The notes under the pieces: generated by a model
What the model saw: the letters and a program-made list of their open reading frames with translations, nothing else
The model's database searches: none
Told to the model about the DNA's origin: nothing
Shown here: positions 34,044 to 45,087 of the stretch, in pieces
How the letters are laid out: each line of letters starts with the position of its first letter
How positions within the stretch are numbered: position 1 is the stretch's first letter
NCBI GenBank assembly: GCA_905147135.1
Contig: LR990054.1
Coordinates: 13,305,001-13,369,000, forward strand
Direction of reading: 5' to 3'
DNA: 64,000 bases
DNA from: Blastobasis lacticolella
Lineage: Eukaryota > Arthropoda > Insecta > Lepidoptera > Blastobasidae
Program-made: the position numbers and the translations under genes

Positions 34044-35384
34044 GCACAGATACTGTATTATTCTGTTTTCTAGCAATAAAAATGTTTTTACCGAACTGCG
34101 TGAGAAGGAGGGTTATGTTTTCAAGTATATGCATGTATATCTATATCTTGGGAATATGCTTTACCCCTAACGGCTAAAACCAATCGAGTGGGATATCAAA
34201 ATAAAGGTCTTCAAAAGGCGATTTCAAAAAGTAACTAATTTCAAGTCGCATACCTATCGTTGCCTATTTCTATAAAGTTCTCCATTCAGTCTTAATAAAT
34301 AAATTACAAGTAGGCACAACATTACATTCAACACACATTCAAATCTTCCCTACTAAAGGTAACTCTATTTATTTTAACAGCTCTGTCACGTTTGCCGTGG
34401 CAGTATGCAAGGTGAATGCAGTCATTTCACGAGTTGTGTGAAGCGAAGGGAAGCCAGTAGCGCTTTCGAATTGTTGCCATCTATTACTCTTATGAATGGA
34501 CTATTACTTTGGACTGGCTATGAATGGAGTTGGCTGTTCTGCGTTAGGATGAGGTTGAGTGTAAAATTGTACAGCAAACACGCACTTGACTTTGATTATC
34601 TACAATTGTATTGTCCTATACAATTAGTCACCGAAATGATTTTATTACTGTAAAATATTGGAATAGCTTAGGTACGTCCCGTTGGGAAAGTGTACAATTG
34701 AAATTGTGTGCAGATGAAACTAAATCTGACGGACGAGCCTTAAATCGGCTTGACTAACGGGTTGTGCTGGCCAGATGGCAGATGCAGCAGGACAAAAATT
34801 GTTAATTGTGGATTCTGGTAGAGGATTCAGTAAATCTAAAAGCGCTTTGTTCGTTGTAAAGCTCTAGCTTGCAGATCCCGTTGCCGCTGCGCTGAGATAT
34901 TCATATTCATTGATTTAGTAATTAATTTACACCGTCATACTTTATCAATTAGTTACTTAATAATTATCAATATTAATATTTATTAAATTACATTAATATC
35001 ATGTCAATATAAAATAAATTAAAATTATCGCTTCTCAATAAAATTTATAATGAGTAAGATATACAGCTAAGATGAAGGCAGTTCTATTTGGCTATGTATG
35101 ATGTTTGTTACCGCCTTTATCCTTGTCCACCTCAAAATAATAATAGGTATTTATAATACTTTATCCACTGTGAATATAAGTGTGTCTGATGTTCATATTA
35201 TCTCTTTTTTTCAAATTCTATATTAATTTTGTCAAATACTATTCCCACGATACGTGATTTTTTATTAAAGTCGCAAGTTCATTCTCTTCTAGAGTTTAAA
35301 AAAGGTACATGTTATTTAATGGGATAAGTTCGCCATCGTTTATCTAACAATTTAATATAGTTTGTACAATCAAAAGGTAGCTCG
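34044..35384. other. No gene recognised
   Basis: AT-rich sequence, especially 34915-35040. The 82-codon frame at 34405-34653 (+) has no domain. Confidence 0.5.
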
Positions 35385-35545
35385 GGGTCACACTCACCGC
35401 CACACGGCTCCTGTACGACAGCGCCGTGACTGTCAACGTCGCGAATTACCCAACAGCAGTTGATGGATGCGCGGCGCTACCGACCCACGGACACGCCCAC
35501 TGTATGCGCAGGCGCAACCGGGCGGCCGGATCGTGCGTTTCGAAT
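35385..35545. promoter_or_regulatory. CpG-rich block with NRF1/EWG-like site, possible promoter
   Basis: A CpG-dense, GC-rich stretch in AT-rich surroundings, with no repeat structure or inverted ends. At 35505-35516 it contains TGCGCAGGCGCA, which fits the NRF1/Erect-wing consensus (YGCGCANGCGCR). Housekeeping promoters in insects often carry such sites. No adjoining coding exon was identified, so a promoter role is inference. A further GC-rich patch with CGCGCATGCGTC is at about 38977-38988. Confidence 0.3.
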
Positions 35546-36366
35546 GCTCGTCTGGGTTAGGACCCTGAAATACATAAAATAAATATAAAAAATGGAGATC
35601 GCTGCAACGACAGAGGCCTAGGCTTAAAATTTAAAATTTTTACTACTTTTTTAAAGCCGGCCAAGACGTGTTGTGTCACGTGCAGTATTGGGTTCCTATA
35701 ATGGGTTTATAATTTATTCTAATACTACCAGAACGACAGTGAAAGCGGTGGTTAAACTATTCGCCGGCAAATACGAAGTTTTTTCACAAGACTACACCAT
35801 CCCATCTACCTAACGTTGGCTGGATACCAATTTTCCAGGCTTCATTAGCAGTGAAGATTGACAATTTTCAAGTCCTGATTATAATACGGTTATAGTCCTG
35901 ATTATAATAGTACTAAATTTGAGCTAAGGGCGTGCATGAAGTTTCAGCGAAACCTGGATTCCCTCAGTGAACCGAAATTGAAAAGATTGATGCGACTATA
36001 GATGAATGCCAGCCCGTTTGAAGGCTGTTCAAAAGAGATCATTTTGAATGAGCGCTTTTGCGCATCGTTGGTGTCATTTATTATAATAATTGATATTAAA
36101 ATAATGTTTTTTTCTAAACAAAAATTTAAGTTTAACATGGCACATGAGCTGTGCCGTCTTGGTTCAGGGTGGATGATAAAACCTACTGTTTATTTTATTA
36201 TAATGTGAAAATATACTAATTTCTAGATCTAATAAACCCGTATATAATTTAACAATTAAAAACATGACAAAACTATTGGATAAATTCCATCGCCTTATTT
36301 CGTGTGACTCCGCCCAATATAAATTAGCAATTTTATTATGGTATTTTGTCCTATAGATGTCGTGGT
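35546..36366. other. No gene recognised
   Basis: AT-rich sequence. A TAGTCCTGATTATAAT repeat occurs twice near 35872-35908. Confidence 0.5.
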
Positions 36367-36367
36367 A

Positions 36368-36495
36368 GACCATTGTCTACCATGAGCGTCTGTTTCACTG
36401 TACGTTTTCCATCGTAAATAGAAAAACATGACCATTGTCTACCACGGGTGTCTGTTTCACTTTACGTTTCCTATTAACCATTGTAAATAGAAAAA
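36368..36495. repeat. Tandem duplication, period 62 bp, two copies
   Basis: GACCATTGTCTACCATGAGC starts at 36368 and GACCATTGTCTACCACGGGT at 36430. Each is followed by GTCTGTTTCACT, TACGTTT and GTAAATAGAAAAACA. Confidence 0.85.
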
Positions 36496-37814
36496 CAAAC
36501 AGTAAAATAAAAATACCTACATTCTAAAATATTACAAAAAAAAATTTCGAACTAAATGATTCAACCGGCAACAAAAATTAAATTATTCGGTAATAACCTA
36601 TTACTACCTAAATCTGTGTTGCGCTGGAGCTGCTACTGTAAAATAGATGGTATTTGCTATGTAAGCACTAAAATAAACTACTTTGCTTTTATCAGGGCCT
36701 TCCCCCAGTCCAGTTGACGTTATATGTTCATTGTATTTACCTTTTGATGACGTTATATCCTCTGCGATAAACATTATGATAGGTAAGTAGCCTAATTGCC
36801 AGTCCTTGCCTAGGATTTATGTTATTACAACCTGTAATCGTATTGAAATTAAGTCCTTAATCCAACCAAAATAACATACCACGGAGATGAATTTCTTGAT
36901 AAAAGATGAATTTCATTGTTCGTTATGACAGTACTTATATATTTCAGTAGCGTTATTTTACGATTGTCTGAAACTGTGTTAGTGTTTCAGTGTGTTGAAA
37001 ATTCGCAAAAGAAAACACTTCAAAATGTTCTGTCTCCGACATTGTACGAAATTTGTAAGCTCTTTGATTACTTAATCTAAGTTGGCGCTAATACTTATTC
37101 TATTCTACCAGACACAATATGGCTAACACACTCGGAACAAAAGTTTTTGAATAGATCGTACTTATTTTCTCTATCATCCATGAATGTTTTTCCGTCAGCG
37201 TGGAAATCGATTTGAAGGCAGTTTATCATTTTCCCGAAATACCATTTTGAATGACCTCCCTAATGTATGAAAGCTAGTACTACGAAGAGGTCAAGCTTTA
37301 TCTCTGGTTCTACTCAACCGAATTATATAAAACATAGTCTAGATTTTAAGTTGGATCCCAAACTACCAAACTGTGAAAACCCCATCAAAATCCATTCGGC
37401 GCCATTTCCTTATTTCTTATAGTTTAGGTGATCTATTATGGTTCTTCATCAGGTGTTCCAGTTTCCATAATCAATTATACCCTATCAGTTACCTAGGCTT
37501 TATAGCTACATACAAAAATGTTAAATTCAAATGCGTCCAGTAGTTCCGTAGATTAGCGTGTACAGATAGACAATGAAACAGAATTTTAAAAATTCTTATT
37601 GTGTTACTGTTCCCTCATCGGACTTTTGTAAATATTGTTTTTTTTTTGTAAATATTATATTTTACTGTTTTATTATAATTATGTATAATGCTAGTTTGTC
37701 TGTAACTGTACGAGCTTCTCCGATTCTCGTCCTAACATTCTGCTCGTTTATGGTTGCAGATTCATCTCGTATTTATTTAGTTCCCCTCACGATATTTCAT
37801 AGCTGGTTATGACA
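36496..37814. other. No gene recognised
   Basis: AT-rich sequence. The 79-codon hydrophobic frame at 37573-37812 (+) is T-rich and not called. Confidence 0.5.
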
Positions 37815-38165
37815 GTAAGAGGCGGCACCGCACAGCGTTCGGTGTAAGGCAACCCACATTAGATGCTAATCTGGTGCCACTGAGTGGCGCAATGGTCGTA
37901 GGCGCCCCGTCTGGCGCTTGCATTGTCTAGCTCCTAGTCTGAATGCTGGCGGCGGGTCATTGTCAACATTTGCATGAAAGTCTTTCACGTGTTGCGTAAG
38001 CGGGCGAGCTACTTCGCTTCGGTGCTGGGACATAAACACGGTGACAGCGTTGTCGGCTTTGAAAAGCCGATTTTTGGTTCTATAAGAACTGGCCAGGCAT
38101 TTGACTGTCATCTCATCTGGTGGTGAATGAGTCAAAGTTGAAACCAAAGGTGAAAATTTCAATTT
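37815..38165 (-). repeat. Interspersed retroelement-like repeat, inverted
   Basis: On the minus strand it contains TCATTCACCACCAGATGAGA and TGACAGTCAAATGCCTGGCC, then TCGGCTTTTCAAAGCCG-type sequence and GGGCGCCTACGACCATTGCG, then 'ccactcagtggcacc'. I recognise these blocks as a common lepidopteran repeat. A 98-codon minus frame spans it, probably by chance. Confidence 0.5.
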
Positions 38166-38342
38166 ATCGGATTGTGTTAAATTGTGTTGTAGCAGTCATC
38201 CGAATAGTGAGCACTAGTAGAGTTTGATAAGGTCAGTTAGCTAAGCGTGCACCCAAATATCGCGAAATATCGCCCAAAGTTCGCGCGCCGCTGCATCCAC
38301 ACTGTTTGATTTCGACGCACAGACGTACCCTGGTTACACACA

Positions 38343-38420
38343 GAAACTCAAACCAAATCAAATATGTTTATTGTGACACACAGGTTATACATTAAATGCA
38401 GGTCTTATATAAATAGAGAC
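38343..38420 (-). repeat. Probable LINE 3' tail, inverted
   Basis: AACTCAAACCAAATCAAATA and TGTTTATTGTGACACACAGG resemble the 'caaactcaaa..ttattgca' start of inverted LINE ends. Confidence 0.4.
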
Positions 38421-39284
38421 TGGAGCGCTGTGGTCTACCTTTAGGCATACAATATAAAATTAGAGTAGGTACACTTAATTAATAATCACAAATAAATCAC
38501 TCGATTATTTATAGACTCTCGAAATTTGCTTAAGAGTACTTCACTTACAACAAGTTTCATCATACGTTGTTTGGACATACGATAGACTTATAATTTTAGT
38601 GTAGGATATCACATATTCTGTTCCATCCTTGGTATTTACTGACGCTGGTGATCAGTGATCACATAGGACTTGTACTTTCCATTCAATTCAATGTAATGTT
38701 TTATCTGTAGGTATCATGTCATGTATCTACTTTTATGATGGACGCTAAAGTCATAGTTTCCAAATTGATACTAACTATAATTGAACTACAATTACGCCCA
38801 TACTGTCCCAAACCAATCCAAGAAATCGTCACTTACCAATAAGCTACCACCTAAAGCCGGATCCTCCGACCCAATAAACCATATCGTATGGGACACAGCA
38901 ACAACAACCCCACTTTCCAAGAATGGAGTCTGAGAATGGAGTGCTTGTTGGGCAGATTGTTCGCACCTAACGTCTACGCGCATGCGTCATAACTCGACTC
39001 TGACGCAATTGGGTGCCCTGCGCGCCGCCACAATATTTGACAATCCGCGTGTGTCGACGCCAGTCCAGATAAAGTTGCAAGTACGTGATACGGTGTTTAA
39101 ACGGCTATTCACACGCCGGTTCACGTGTCTCCAAATTTGAATTCTCGTGTTCGATACTGGCTGTCAACATATCCTTGGGTCTATTTTTATAACGATTTTA
39201 CGATGTTGTTATATTGTGGTAATTTATTAATGGGTGTACTTAATATTACATTATTAGTATTGGGTTGGTGATATCAATTTTATA
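38421..39284. other. No gene recognised
   Basis: Contains a GC-rich, CpG-containing patch at about 38930-39060, with no coding evidence. Confidence 0.45.
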
Positions 39285-39356
39285 CTAGCTTTTGCCCGCG
39301 AGTTCGTCTGCAAAAAATCCGGACGTGTTCCATCGGGAACCACCCACTGGAAAAAA
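39285..39356 (-). repeat. Family B repeat remnant, inverted
   Basis: CTAGCTTTTGCCCGCGAGTT and CGTCTGCAAAAAATCCGG followed by CATCGGGAACCACC is the reverse complement of the family B ending. Confidence 0.65.
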
Positions 39357-41240
39357 AATGAATAAGCGAAGCGAATAAAAAGAAGAGAAGCATCTAAACG
39401 TCCTTACAAACTTTCGCTTATTAATATTAGTAGTATATGGAACCAATCTCGTACATGTCAATCCATACTTCTGCTTTAGACCAACAGTTGTACATGCACA
39501 ACACACCCCTGATATAGATTTTATAATGAAGCTACAAATGGTCTAATTGACGTTAGACTTGTGACGTTAGTAGATGGGTTGGTACGTTGGTACTGAGAAA
39601 CATAATCACAACAAACAATTTTTTAATGGCCAATATTTTAGGGCATATTTACAGACAAAAGTAGGCTAAACACTCATTGTCTTCGGCACAACACAATGCT
39701 AAATGTATTAGTAAATAGCCAGAAGATATTTATTACTACACATATGTACGCAAGTTTGCATAAAACAAACGTGCTAACGTATAACTGTCTGAGGATATGG
39801 CGTACTGTTAATCAAAGTTCTATGACTTCATCTGGATGTTTTATTATATTTGCGTGTGGGAGTCAGGACTTCAGGCGATGCCCACTCGAAGTATGTTGGC
39901 ATATTTGACTGTACAACTTTGAAAATCAATCTATACGTTTCAGTATCCGATTCGGCCACATCTCATTGGAAAAGCAAGTTATACATTCTTAATAACATCA
40001 GGATAGATTAAAGTAATAATTGATAAAGAGGTAATGTTTGAAGGTTTGGATATAGGAACTATTTAATCTCAGTAATAAAATGGAATATTTCCCCAGTCCT
40101 TTATGGAACGTTGATCCTGAAATTCCGTAGAAAGGGCATGGAATGGGGGCAGAATATCCAACAGTTGGCGAGTTTGGGGTGTCGGGTCTATATGCTTGGC
40201 ATAATTGGCACGAAGAGTAATTTCAATATTTTGATCTTTTTTATAATTGATAGACATTCTAAGATGCAGATACCTGATTATAAGGGGCATGACAGTTGAA
40301 AGAGGCCTTGAAAAGTTCGTCCGATCGACAATTACGTATCTGGCGCAACTGCCCAGACCCAGATCCCACGGACGGTTTTTCCAAACCTCAATCCTTACCG
40401 GGTACTTTTGCGAGTGAGCTTGGTAGGAAGGCACTTGATTGAAATAGGTAGTCAAGTACGTTCTACTATCTTGTTGTTGTTGGTTTTTAGTAATTCACAA
40501 AAAATATGAGTTTCGGTATGTGAATACTAGTGGGTAGAATTGTATTTTTAATAAGAAATGTAAGTGTAATGTTGTTATAAATTTTTATGCACCGCCTGCA
40601 ATTTTTATTACCAGTTTTCGGGGTAGACTGGTAGAAAAAGCTACAAAGCTTTAAGGCCACCTTTGTACTATTTTGTGCATAAAGTACTAAATAAATCCTT
40701 TTGGCAGTAAGTCGCACTTCTGGAGGGTGGTGACTACCGCAAGAGACTACTTCTTTGGCCTTACCCAGGGATCATTTGTGGGATCACGAGGGTAAACTAT
40801 GAAAGCGAGTAGTGTCGATCCCCAAATCTCCATGTTGTAGTTATATTACTGTTGCCTGTCATTATACCTATGATCTAATCCCAAATAGCTAACCGCTTTT
40901 TTCAGAAACGGACCTTGTATGTCTTATATGAACTCATGACCCATGATCCGCATGCGATGAGTGAATCAAAGGAGAAACCCAATGGAGCGCTTTGTGGGCG
41001 TATATGACATGGCAAGATCTTATCTGGATCATAACAAGCGATATAATCTGTCGGAACTAGTTCACTTGTTAACGAATTTGTAACTTACCGTGGTACTTTA
41101 GTTGGTTTGTGACGCAAATAGCTGAGCATCCGGAAACTAAGTATCCGGTACTGGGAATAAGGTGCTATGTTGAAGGTAAATAATAGGGTAAGGTTTAAGA
41201 AACTATATATGACTGTTTTTTTTTGTTAAAATTAAGTAAA
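39357..41240. other. No gene confirmed
   Basis: A 128-codon minus-strand frame (40455-40069) is the longest outside the transposon at 48-52 kb. It starts at ATG, has no recognisable domain and begins beside an ordinary AT-rich stretch. It is left uncalled. Confidence 0.45.
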
Positions 41241-41355
41241 AGCTCTTTACTGCACACATAAAAGTTATACATAACAGGAAAAAAACAATAATTTATAAGC
41301 GCGCAAAGGCTGCCTTATCGCTTTGAGCGATCTGTTCCAGACAACCTTTGGGAAG
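41241..41355 (-). repeat. LINE 3' end, inverted, family T2
   Basis: CTCTTTACTGCACACATAAA then GCGCGCAAAGGCTGCCTTAT and GGTAAGTTATCACAGTA. The copy at 63268-63400 shows TTTATTGCACACACAAAAGT, GTGCGCAAAATTTCCCTTAT and GGTAAGTTATCACAATA. The 'tttattgcac' start is a typical inverted LINE end. Confidence 0.65.
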
Positions 41356-41527
41356 AGGTAAGTTATCACAGTAAAAGCAGTATTTTCTTTTTGATATCGT
41401 TTCGCGTTCTGTTAAAATCATAACAAAAACACAAATATTATTTATGTTTTTGTTTATATTTACTATAATTTGGGATATTTACACAAGCTTTTATGTAACT
41501 TGCACTTTTCGTATTTTGTTATGATAT

Positions 41528-41664
41528 TAGTAGTTTATGCAACTGGCATATGAAAGGGAGTATTAAAACATGAGTGTCTGTTGATCATACGAAGCGTAGG
41601 AGTATGATAATAGTTTGACACGAGTGTTTTAATACCTAATTATATGCAGTTGCATACACTACTT
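41528..41664. mobile_element. Foldback element, imperfect arms of about 60 bp
   Basis: TAGTTTATGCAACTGGCATA and GTATTAAAACATGAGTGTC with GATCATAC pair with the reverse complement of GTATGATAATAGTTTGACAC, GAGTGTTTTAATACC and ATGCAGTTGCATACACTA. The arms flank a centre near CGAAGCGTAGGA. Several indels show age. A further ACTTTATCTACACCC inverted match is at 41812 (GAGTGTAGATAAA). Confidence 0.7.
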
Positions 41665-42834
41665 TATCTACACCCATATTTTTGTCAAAATATCGTATGT
41701 TTCTCAACAATTTCTCAATTATGGGTACGATATTTAATTATTTTAAAATTGTATAGCCTGGCGTGAAAAAATTTTACCGTTTTCGAATATCTAATTGGAA
41801 CATTACGCTATGAGTGTAGATAAAATATTTTTGATTTGAGAACTTATTTTAATTTAGGCACGCTCTGAGATACCTTCATTCGGTAATATTGAATTCCACG
41901 TTCATTGGCCAGGGTTTGCGAATAGAATAACATTATGCTGTTTTGTATTACCAACTAATATTCTAAAAGGAAATTAGCTCTCCAAAATAAGAACAATGAA
42001 ACTTATGAATTAAAATTTTATCCGAGTGTTTTCCAATTTTATATTGACGCATATTGTTTAAAAGACAACAACCACAATTACATTACAACAGACAGAATAT
42101 AACACGTACACTTTATTGTAGGTTTTGCGTAAGCAAATGTATCGGACAGATAATGTGACGGCTATACTAAGGTGTGATTGTTTACTTTAAGTATAAATCG
42201 TTGGAATGATCGCCGTATACAGACGGCTATAGATAAACGGCAATAGACGTAATCGAGTGCAAATACTGAGTAACGTTGTGATGTCACTGTAATGTGCGCT
42301 TTGCCGAACGTCTTCGCTGTCCGGTTGATATCTTATCGTCTATAGGAAGTGTGGGAAGTGTTGACGTGTTTCAGAAACTAAGAAAACTTTCCGCGGGAAA
42401 TGTGATTCTGTTATATTTTATTTACAAAGTGACGTAAATGAACTAAGGGCACAGTGTGTACTAAAGCTCACGAAACTGTCTCAAAATCTTCAAACTCGAC
42501 AACATGTCTCTATGACACAATTATTTCTACTTAATATCTATCTTTATTTTTAAGTAAGTAAGTACATTTTGGACACTTTGGTATAGCCATTAGGAGGTAT
42601 TTGTCAAAAGATTTGATGATGACCATTTTCCCCTCAGGTACTAGCAACATGGCTTATTATAAGGAGCTTTCTCACCTCATACCGAATCTGTAGGTTTCTT
42701 AAGATTTCTTTACCATGGAAAACCACCTACTTAATGGCTTTTACTTTCCTTCCCTTCCCACACACAGTGCCTTGGTCGTATCGGGCCTGGAGGGCGCCTG
42801 CTCTGCATTGGCTGCTGTGGGGATGACGTAGGGT
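41665..42834. other. No gene recognised
   Basis: AT-rich sequence without supported features. Confidence 0.5.
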
Positions 42835-43135
42835 AGGGATAGGGTAGGGGAAAAGTAGGGGTAGGGTAGGCGTAAAGCTGCGATAACACGCGCACTAATC
42901 TAGCATCCTACATAAAGGATAAAGTATTACTTTTTGAGGTGCCTTGTGTTACTTTTGAATATCGGCCACTGGCAACACTGCCCGTAGAGTCCATGCCAAC
43001 ATGTGGCGCCTCCTTTATCTAGGAGACTAGATTAGTGCGCGTGTAATCTCAGCTTTTGTTTAGGGGTGAGTAGGATAGGATAGGGGTAGGCTACGTTCAG
43101 GGTAGGGGTAGCGTAGGGTGTTGTAAAACGATGGA
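42835..43135. repeat. GTAGGG/ATAGGG-rich tract, interrupted by a MITE
   Basis: Irregular GTAGGG, GATAGGG and GGGGTAGGG units occupy 42825-42870 and resume at 43061-43130 (GGGGTGAGTAGGATAGGATA, GGGGTAGGCTACG, CAGGGTAGGGGTAGCGTAGG). The two halves are separated by the inverted-repeat element at 42874-43057. Confidence 0.8.
42874..43057. mobile_element. MITE with 47-bp terminal inverted repeats
   Basis: Left arm AAAGCTGCGATAACACGCGC, ACTAATCTAGCATCCTAC, ATAAAGGA and right arm TCCTTTATCTAGGAGACTAG, ATTAGTGCGCGTGTAATCTC, AGCTTT are inverted copies with few mismatches. They enclose about 90 bp without coding sequence. It lies inside a GTAGGG-rich tract. Confidence 0.85.
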
Positions 43136-43159
43136 TGCAATAAGAATAGAGCCTATCGG

Positions 43160-43235
43160 TGTGGAAGGCATGGGGAGGCCTACAACCATTCCTACTGAAC
43201 AATCAGCCGCCAACGGCTGAGATGATAATGATGAT
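43160..43235 (+). repeat. RTE-type 3' tail remnant
   Basis: GGAAGGCATGGGGAGGCCTA and ATCAGCCGCCAACGGCTGAG followed by ATGATAATGATGATAATGG. The GAT-rich triplet end is like other RTE tails here. Confidence 0.5.
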
Positions 43236-43299
43236 AATGGTCATGGTGTCTAAAAAGGCAACATTAGCGTTTTATAATATGATTCATATTCATTTGTCA

Positions 43300-43405
43300 C
43301 CAACTTATCTGCAGCGTCGCTGTTGTTGATATTGACATGACAATTCAAAATGGTCTCACTTAGTTCCAGTATTGGCCACCGGATCAGATAAGATTTTGGC
43401 ATGAA
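43300..43405 (+). repeat. Interspersed repeat, family D
   Basis: GCAGCGTCGCTGTTGTTGAT, ATTGACATGACAATTCAAAA and CAGTATTGGCCACCGGATC match 23700-23835 and the inverse of 26440-26620. Confidence 0.65.
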
Positions 43406-43410
43406 AAGCT

Positions 43411-43510
43411 TACTTACTTCTTACTTACTGCGCTGGCTCATCGACCCAAAGTGGATCTTGGCCTCCGACACCAGAGATCGCCACCTATTCCTGTCCGGCG
43501 CCATCTCCTG
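43411..43510 (-). pseudogene. RTE-type LINE ORF C-terminal end
   Basis: On the minus strand, translation gives DRNRWRSLVSEAKIHFGSMS, the 'QDR..WR.LV..AKIH' end of an RTE-like ORF. It is followed by a TTAC-repeat (TACTTACTTCTTACTTACT on the plus strand), a microsatellite tail. Confidence 0.65.
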
Positions 43511-43606
43511 CCAAAAGCTAATGTGGCCTTTTTAGACCCCCAAAACTTCAATCAGACTATATGCAAATATGTATTCTGTGCTTTCTGTGGTGTAATGAGT
43601 AAATAA

Positions 43607-43880
43607 ATGATGAATATTGAAGAAGCGAAACAGTTTTGTTAAGGCAGAATGTGGACTCTGGCTACAGGAAAAGGGCGTGATGTAATCATATAGATGAAAA
43701 AGAAAAACTGTGGAGCTGTTACTTGGTCACAAAAAGTCAATGATGAATGTGGAAGAAGCGAAAGAGTTTTGTCAAGTCAGTATATAGTACCTTGCTACAA
43801 GAAAAGGACGTGATATAAACGTATATACAAAAAAGAAAAACTCGAGATCTGTTATTTGGTATAAAAAAAGTCCTCAAACA
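43607..43880 (+). repeat. Direct tandem duplication of about 133 bp
   Basis: ATGATGAATATTGAAGAAGC at 43607 recurs as ATGATGAATGTGGAAGAAGC at 43740. Both are followed by GTTTTGT, TGGCTACAGGAAAAGG / TTGCTACAAGAAAAGG, CGTGAT and AAAAAGAAAAACT. Each unit reads MMN(I/V)EEAK(Q/E)FC in one frame and is then broken by stops, so it may derive from duplicated coding sequence. No family is recognised. Confidence 0.75.
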
Positions 43881-44559
43881 ATTGTTACAAGTAAAGTCAC
43901 ACAGTGAAGTTGGTACCCATAAAAGTAAATGCCCATATTTGTCTACGTTATATAATCAGCATTTATCCAGTTAGATTTATTCTTCTGTTTTCATTATTTT
44001 TTTTATTCTAATAAATACAACTGTTATTACGATTAAAACTTATCTGTAATGTTGTTATACTATGGAAAATATACCTATTAAATTTGTTTTAATATAAAAT
44101 AGTAGTAATATTAAATTGTAGTAAAATGCTATTCCTTTTTAGCCAGATCTGGTGATCTGGCTAAAAAGCTCCACCACCACAGGCAGGCACCACATTTAAA
44201 TTTGATTAAAGAAACATAATATTGGGTTGAGTTTTAATATGCCATCCCAAGTCCAATTGGATCAACACTTTGGATCACTCAAAACAATGGCCAAACCCAC
44301 GTTGGTCTGCGATTAGTTACACCTTCAATCATTCCCCAAACTTGACGAGTAACATATTAGACACGTCAATCAAATTCTGATTTCGTTAGCACATTACGAT
44401 TTTACGGCGAAATTAATGGTCTGCTCATCATGCTAAAACTGAGGAGTCACATGACGTCATTGAAATGTCAAAATGGTCAGAACATTCCTTAGATCGGGAA
44501 TAAGTCAAGGGCCTGGGTCGACATTAGTAATGACCCGAAGCCTTGCCTCTACATGGGTT
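43881..44559. other. No gene recognised apart from one hairpin
   Basis: AT-rich sequence. Contains the perfect hairpin at 44135-44168, listed separately. Confidence 0.5.
44135..44168. repeat. Perfect 14-bp hairpin
   Basis: CTTTTTAGCCAGAT, a 6-nt loop (CTGGTG), then ATCTGGCTAAAAAG. It has no coding neighbours. Confidence 0.85.
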
Positions 44560-44615
44560 GGCGGATAAGTCTCTCTATCCAGCGAGGTAACGCGGCCTGC
44601 CTAATGGAAAACTTT
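44560..44615 (+). pseudogene. Short fragment of the C-x-C..GHHG transposon protein family
   Basis: AAGTCTCTCTATCCAGCGAG, GTAACGCGGCCTGCCT reads SLSIQRGNAACL, corresponding to the 'RISLAIQRGNAAS' end I associate with the protein at 12365-12930 and 58010-58205. Only this end survives. Confidence 0.5.
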
Positions 44616-44869
44616 GGGGACAGTGTTTTAATGTAGTTTAGTAAGAGTAAGGTTTTTTTGGCAGCAGGGAGAATCTGCTGGGCATAGACCTTCCCTACGC
44701 CTTTCATTAAGATAATATCAGTGATGGTACATAGCTCATAGTAGTAGTTTGTTACAAAATGAATTAGCTGTAAGGAGTAATAATAGTGAAAATGGTGAAC
44801 TTTGTACGTGTCTTGCTTGATGACCATACAAATTCAATAATTAAGTAGGACCACTTAGGAACGTGTTTT

Positions 44870-45057
44870 ATAACCTATCCGGCTGAAAAGTCGGATAACT
44901 CCCGACCAATATTACTTAAATGTTTTATAAAGTATTGAATCGATTTTAATGAAGCAAAGCTTAGGACCATGTAGATTAAACTGCCATTGAAACAGATAAA
45001 TCTGCATCCAACTCGGTTAATCCATTCGGGAGCTACGACAGACACACAGATAGACGT
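44870..45057 (-). repeat. Interspersed repeat, family A, inverted
   Basis: ACCTATCCGGCTGAAAAGTC and ACCATGTAGATTAAACTGCC with ATCCATTCGGGAGCTACGAC are the reverse complement of the motif order at 817-1002. Confidence 0.75.
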
Positions 45058-45084
45058 CTGTATATATGTGTGTCTGTCGTAGCT
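45031..45084. repeat. Perfect 18-bp inverted repeat
   Basis: AGCTACGACAGACACACA (45031-45048) and TGTGTGTCTGTCGTAGCT (45067-45084) are exact reverse complements around 18 bp. The arm is part of family A, so this looks like an inverted joining of two copies beside the large hairpin. Confidence 0.9.
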
Positions 45085-45087
45085 TGT

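Noticed and set aside
38977..38988. Second NRF1-like site (CGCGCATGCGTC) as a promoter
   Set aside because: One mismatch to consensus in a smaller GC patch, with no other promoter evidence.
40069..40455. 128-codon minus-strand frame starting at ATG
   Set aside because: It is the longest frame outside the transposons but has no domain, signal peptide or homologous copy that I can recognise. A chance frame is as likely.
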